Below, one piece after another: positions 61,284-63,768 of a stretch of 63,768 nt of DNA. The stretch comes from Cypionkella sp. (GTDB lineage Bacteria > Pseudomonadota > Alphaproteobacteria > Rhodobacterales > Rhodobacteraceae), in assembly GCA_023255415.1 (NCBI GenBank), contig JALRIN010000014.1, positions 1 to 63,768 on the forward strand, written 5' to 3'. The notes beneath the pieces are model-generated. The model was given only the letters and a program-made list of their open reading frames with translations, ran no database searches and was not told the DNA's origin. The position numbers and the translations under genes were made by a program. The number at the start of each line of letters is the position of its first letter. Within the stretch, counting starts at the first letter, position 1.

Positions 61284-61349
61284 CCGTAGGGCGGGGTTAA
61301 CCCCGCCTTCCCTTTTTGCATTCTTGGCGGGGTGAACCCCGCCCTACGG
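61284..61349. repeat. REP-like inverted pair between sucC and sucD
   Basis: Two 24-bp arms, 61284-61307 and 61326-61349, each itself a palindrome around GGCGGGGTT/AACCCCGCC, are inverted copies with one mismatch, separated by 18 bp with five T residues. The first arm alone is terminator-like. The sucD ribosome site starts right at the end of the second arm. Confidence 0.75.
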
Positions 61350-61358
61350 AGACAACTC

Positions 61359-62243
61359 ATGGCTATTCTTGTAAACGAAAACACCAAGCTGATCTGCCAA
61401 GGCTTCACCGGCAGCCAAGGCACTTTCCACTCGGAACAGGCGATTGCTTATGGCACCAAGATGGTTGGCGGCGTCACCCCCGGCAAGGGCGGCTCGACCC
61501 ACCTTGACCTGCCGGTGTTCAACTCGGTCCACGAGGCGCGTGCGGTTACTGGCGCAAATGCCACCGTGATCTATGTGCCGCCACCCTTTGCCGCCGACAG
61601 CATTCTGGAAGCCATCGACGCGCAGATAGAGCTGATCGTCTGCATCACCGAAGGCATTCCAGTTTTGGACATGATGCGCGTCAAGCGCGCACTAGAAGGC
61701 ACGGCAAGCCGTCTGATCGGGCCAAACTGCCCCGGCGTGATCACGCCAGACGCCTGTAAAATCGGCATTATGCCCGGCCATATCCACCGCCGCGGCTCGG
61801 TTGGGGTTGTATCACGCTCGGGCACGCTTACCTATGAGGCTGTGAAACAGACCTCTGATCTTGGCCTTGGCCAATCCACCGCAGTGGGCATTGGCGGCGA
61901 CCCGATCAAGGGCACCGAACATATCGACGTGCTGGAAATGTTCCTGAACGATCCCGAAACCCATTCGATGATCATGATCGGCGAAATCGGCGGCTCGGCC
62001 GAAGAAGAAGCCGCAGAATACCTTGCAGCCCAGCGCAAAAAGGGCCGTTGGAAACCAACTGCTGGCTTTATCGCAGGGCGCACCGCCCCTGCAGGCCGCC
62101 GCATGGGCCATGCCGGCGCCATCGTCTCGGGTGGCAAGGGCGATGCGGAATCCAAGATCGAAGCGATGAAATCTGCAGGCATCATCGTCGCAGACAGCCC
62201 GGCCACTTTGGGCGAAGCTGTGATGAAAGCCATCGGCAAATGA
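61359..62243 (+). CDS. sucD: Succinyl-CoA synthetase alpha subunit
   Basis: 294 residues. CoA-binding Rossmann domain (CQGFTGSQGTFHSEQAIAYG, GGVTPGKGGSTHLDLPVF) and the phosphohistidine site in MGHAGAIVSGGKGDAESK. The ATG at 61359 has GGAGAC eight bases upstream, overlapping the end of the REP-like arm; a nine-codon upstream frame lies within the repeat. Works with SucC. Confidence 0.97.
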   Translation: MAILVNENTKLICQGFTGSQGTFHSEQAIAYGTKMVGGVTPGKGGSTHLDLPVFNSVHEARAVTGANATVIYVPPPFAADSILEAIDAQIELIVCITEGIPVLDMMRVKRALEGTASRLIGPNCPGVITPDACKIGIMPGHIHRRGSVGVVSRSGTLTYEAVKQTSDLGLGQSTAVGIGGDPIKGTEHIDVLEMFLNDPETHSMIMIGEIGGSAEEEAAEYLAAQRKKGRWKPTAGFIAGRTAPAGRRMGHAGAIVSGGKGDAESKIEAMKSAGIIVADSPATLGEAVMKAIGK

Positions 62244-62247
62244 CTGG

Positions 62248-62280
62248 GGTTTTGGCAGGGCGCGCCTTGCCAAAACCTTT
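62248..62280 (+). terminator. Hairpin between sucD and sucA
   Basis: GGTTTTGGCA pairs with TGCCAAAACC (perfect 10 bp) around a GC-rich 10-nt loop, followed by TTT. It is 4 bp past the sucD stop and may weaken or process the transcript before sucA. Confidence 0.6.
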
Positions 62281-62364
62281 AGACGCATACCGGAACCAAA
62301 CTCATGCGGCGGGGGAAACCCTGCCGCCTACCCCCATCAGGCCGCAACCTCGAGGCAGCACGCC

Positions 62365-63768
62365 ATGACCGAACAGACCCCAAACGCCCAATTTCGCGCC
62401 GGCTCCTTTCTAGATGGCGGCAATGCCGATTACATCGACCAGCTGGCCGCGCGCTATGCCTCTGACCCCGCGTCGGTCGATGCAGGCTGGGCAGAATTCT
62501 TCCGCAGCCTTGGCGACAGCGAAATCGACGCCAAGCGTCAGGCAGAGGGTCCGTCTTGGGCGCGCCACGATTGGCCGCAGGTGCCAAATGATGACACCAC
62601 CGCCGCCCTGACCGGCGAATGGCCCGAAGCCCCCAAGGCCAAGGGTGCTGCCCAAAAGATCACCGAAAAGGCTGCCGAAAAGGGCATTGATCTGACAGCA
62701 GAGCAGGTCGAACGCGCGGTGCTGGATAGCATTCGCGCTATCATGATCATCCGTGCCTACCGGATCAGGGGCCATCTTGCCGCCGATCTGGATCCGCTGA
62801 AAATGGCGCCCACCGGCAACCACCCCGAACTGGATCCCGCCTCTTATGGCTTTACCGAAGCCGATATGGATCGCCCGATCTTTATCGACAATGTGCTGGG
62901 CCTGACCCATGCCTCGATGCGCCAGATCATCGACATCGTCAAACGCACCTATTGCGGCACCTTTGCGCTGCAATACATGCATATCTCTGACCCCGAGCAG
63001 GCGGCTTGGCTGAAAGAGCGGATCGAAGGCTACGGCAAGGAAATCGCCTTTACCCGCGAGGGCCGCAAAGCCATCTTGAACAAATTGGTCGAGGCCGAGG
63101 GCTACGAGAAGTTCCTGCACGTCAAATATATGGGCACCAAGCGCTTTGGTCTGGATGGCGGCGAAAGCCTGATCCCCGCGATGGAGCAGATCATCAAGCG
63201 CGGCGGCAACCTTGGTGTCAAAGAGATCATCATCGGCATGCCCCACCGTGGCCGCTTGTCGGTGCTGGCCAATGTGATGCAAAAGCCCTATCGCGCCATT
63301 TTTAACGAATTTCAGGGCGGCAGCTTTAAGCCCGAAGAGATCGACGGCTCGGGCGATGTGAAATACCACCTTGGCGCCTCTTCGGACCGCACCTTTGATG
63401 ACAACACCGTGCATTTGTCGCTGACCGCCAACCCAAGCCACCTCGAGGCCGTGAACCCTGTGGTTCTGGGCAAAGTGCGCGCCAAGCAAGATCAGCTTGG
63501 CGACAGCGACCGCCATCAGGTGCTGCCGGTGCTGCTGCACGGCGATGCGGCCTTTGCCGGTCAGGGCGTGGTTGCCGAATGTTTTGGCCTCTCGGGACTC
63601 AAGGGGCACCGCACCGGCGGCACCATTCATATCGTGGTGAACAACCAAATCGGCTTTACCACAGCGCCCAGCTATTCGCGCTCTTCGCCCTATCCGACCG
63701 ACATCGCTCTGATGGTCGAAGCGCCGATTTTCCACGTCAACGGCGACGACCCCGAGGCCGTGGTGCAT
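62365..63768 (+). CDS. sucA: 2-oxoglutarate dehydrogenase E1 (partial)
   Basis: 468 codons from the ATG at 62365 (GAGG upstream) to the window edge. FLDGGNADYIDQLAARY is the N-terminal E2-docking-like segment, followed by IIRAYRIRGHLAADLDPL and YMHISDPEQAAWL. Thiamine-site blocks follow: IIIGMPHRGRLSVLANV, HLSLTANPSHLEAVNPVV, HGDAAFAGQGVVAEC and GTIHIVVNNQIGFTT. Full length is near 985 residues, so about half is outside. Oxidises 2-oxoglutarate in the TCA cycle. Confidence 0.96.
   Translation, partial: MTEQTPNAQFRAGSFLDGGNADYIDQLAARYASDPASVDAGWAEFFRSLGDSEIDAKRQAEGPSWARHDWPQVPNDDTTAALTGEWPEAPKAKGAAQKITEKAAEKGIDLTAEQVERAVLDSIRAIMIIRAYRIRGHLAADLDPLKMAPTGNHPELDPASYGFTEADMDRPIFIDNVLGLTHASMRQIIDIVKRTYCGTFALQYMHISDPEQAAWLKERIEGYGKEIAFTREGRKAILNKLVEAEGYEKFLHVKYMGTKRFGLDGGESLIPAMEQIIKRGGNLGVKEIIIGMPHRGRLSVLANVMQKPYRAIFNEFQGGSFKPEEIDGSGDVKYHLGASSDRTFDDNTVHLSLTANPSHLEAVNPVVLGKVRAKQDQLGDSDRHQVLPVLLHGDAAFAGQGVVAECFGLSGLKGHRTGGTIHIVVNNQIGFTTAPSYSRSSPYPTDIALMVEAPIFHVNGDDPEAVVH

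Noticed and set aside
62410..63768. 452-codon minus-strand frame opposite sucA
   Set aside because: Antisense shadow; the plus strand has uninterrupted E1 motifs.

Overview
The window reads as chromosomal DNA of an alphaproteobacterium of the family Rhodobacteraceae (Rhodobacter/roseobacter group). The grounds are high GC, dense tandem genes with ATGA or TAATG start-stop overlaps, phosphatidylcholine synthase, an Irr-type Fur regulator beside fabAB, a sucC-sucD-sucA order, a TRAP transporter, and an intergenic box typical of this family. I see no rRNA, CRISPR array, transposase or prophage. One tRNA (Gly, anticodon TCC) is present. The genus cannot be fixed by reading alone.

Layout. 1-2.3 kb: SLC13-type permease (cut by the window edge) and a YmdB-like phosphodiesterase. 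2.4-5.5 kb: an Lhr-type helicase and its phosphoesterase partner PdeM. 5.5-10 kb: a membrane LytTR regulator, then a one-carbon block (fhs, chorismate mutase, folD) and a MOSC protein. 10.1-23.1 kb: a long minus-strand run, ruvC-ruvA-ruvB, two uncharacterised genes, ybgC, tolQ-tolR-tolA-tolB, two tandem pal genes, cpoB, tilS and ftsH. It links Holliday-junction processing, the Tol-Pal envelope machine and protein and tRNA quality control. 23.4-31.4 kb: DUF1127, prmA, priA, transaldolase-like aldolase, DUF484-xerC, pcs, an EamA transporter and an alkyltransferase. 31.4-37 kb: ileS, a truncated globin, DUF2237, and a membrane-tethered LuxR protein beside two PepSY-like secreted proteins. 37-46 kb: trpB, pyrD, DUF952, a periplasmic 5'-nucleotidase, irr, an MFS carrier, and fabA-fabB-fabI with an M50 protease.

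47-54.5 kb is the main accessory-looking region. A GntR regulator and a Gfo/Idh/MocA protein are divergent from a translationally coupled SsuD-like monooxygenase, YdhF-like aldo-keto reductase and flavin reductase, followed by a complete TRAP transporter. The enzyme set matches the core of the oxidative sulfoquinovose (sulfo-SMO) route. The Gfo/Idh protein is a candidate NAD-dependent sulfoquinovosidase, and a TRAP importer stands where Agrobacterium uses an ABC importer. 54.7-63.8 kb holds tRNA-Gly, an SRAP protein, an enolase-superfamily enzyme, pepT, a methyltransferase, a glycosyltransferase and the sucC-sucD-sucA genes, the last cut by the window edge.

The strongest regulatory find is upstream of ileS: a 16-codon leader peptide with three Ile codons, apparently leaderless, running straight into a terminator hairpin. 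This has the form of a ribosome-mediated attenuator of isoleucyl-tRNA synthetase. Other regulatory structures are two TGTGATCACA palindromes exactly 21 bp apart before sucC, a 23-bp dyad before the PepSY pair, a REP-like inverted pair between sucC and sucD, and a modular terminator element present twice.
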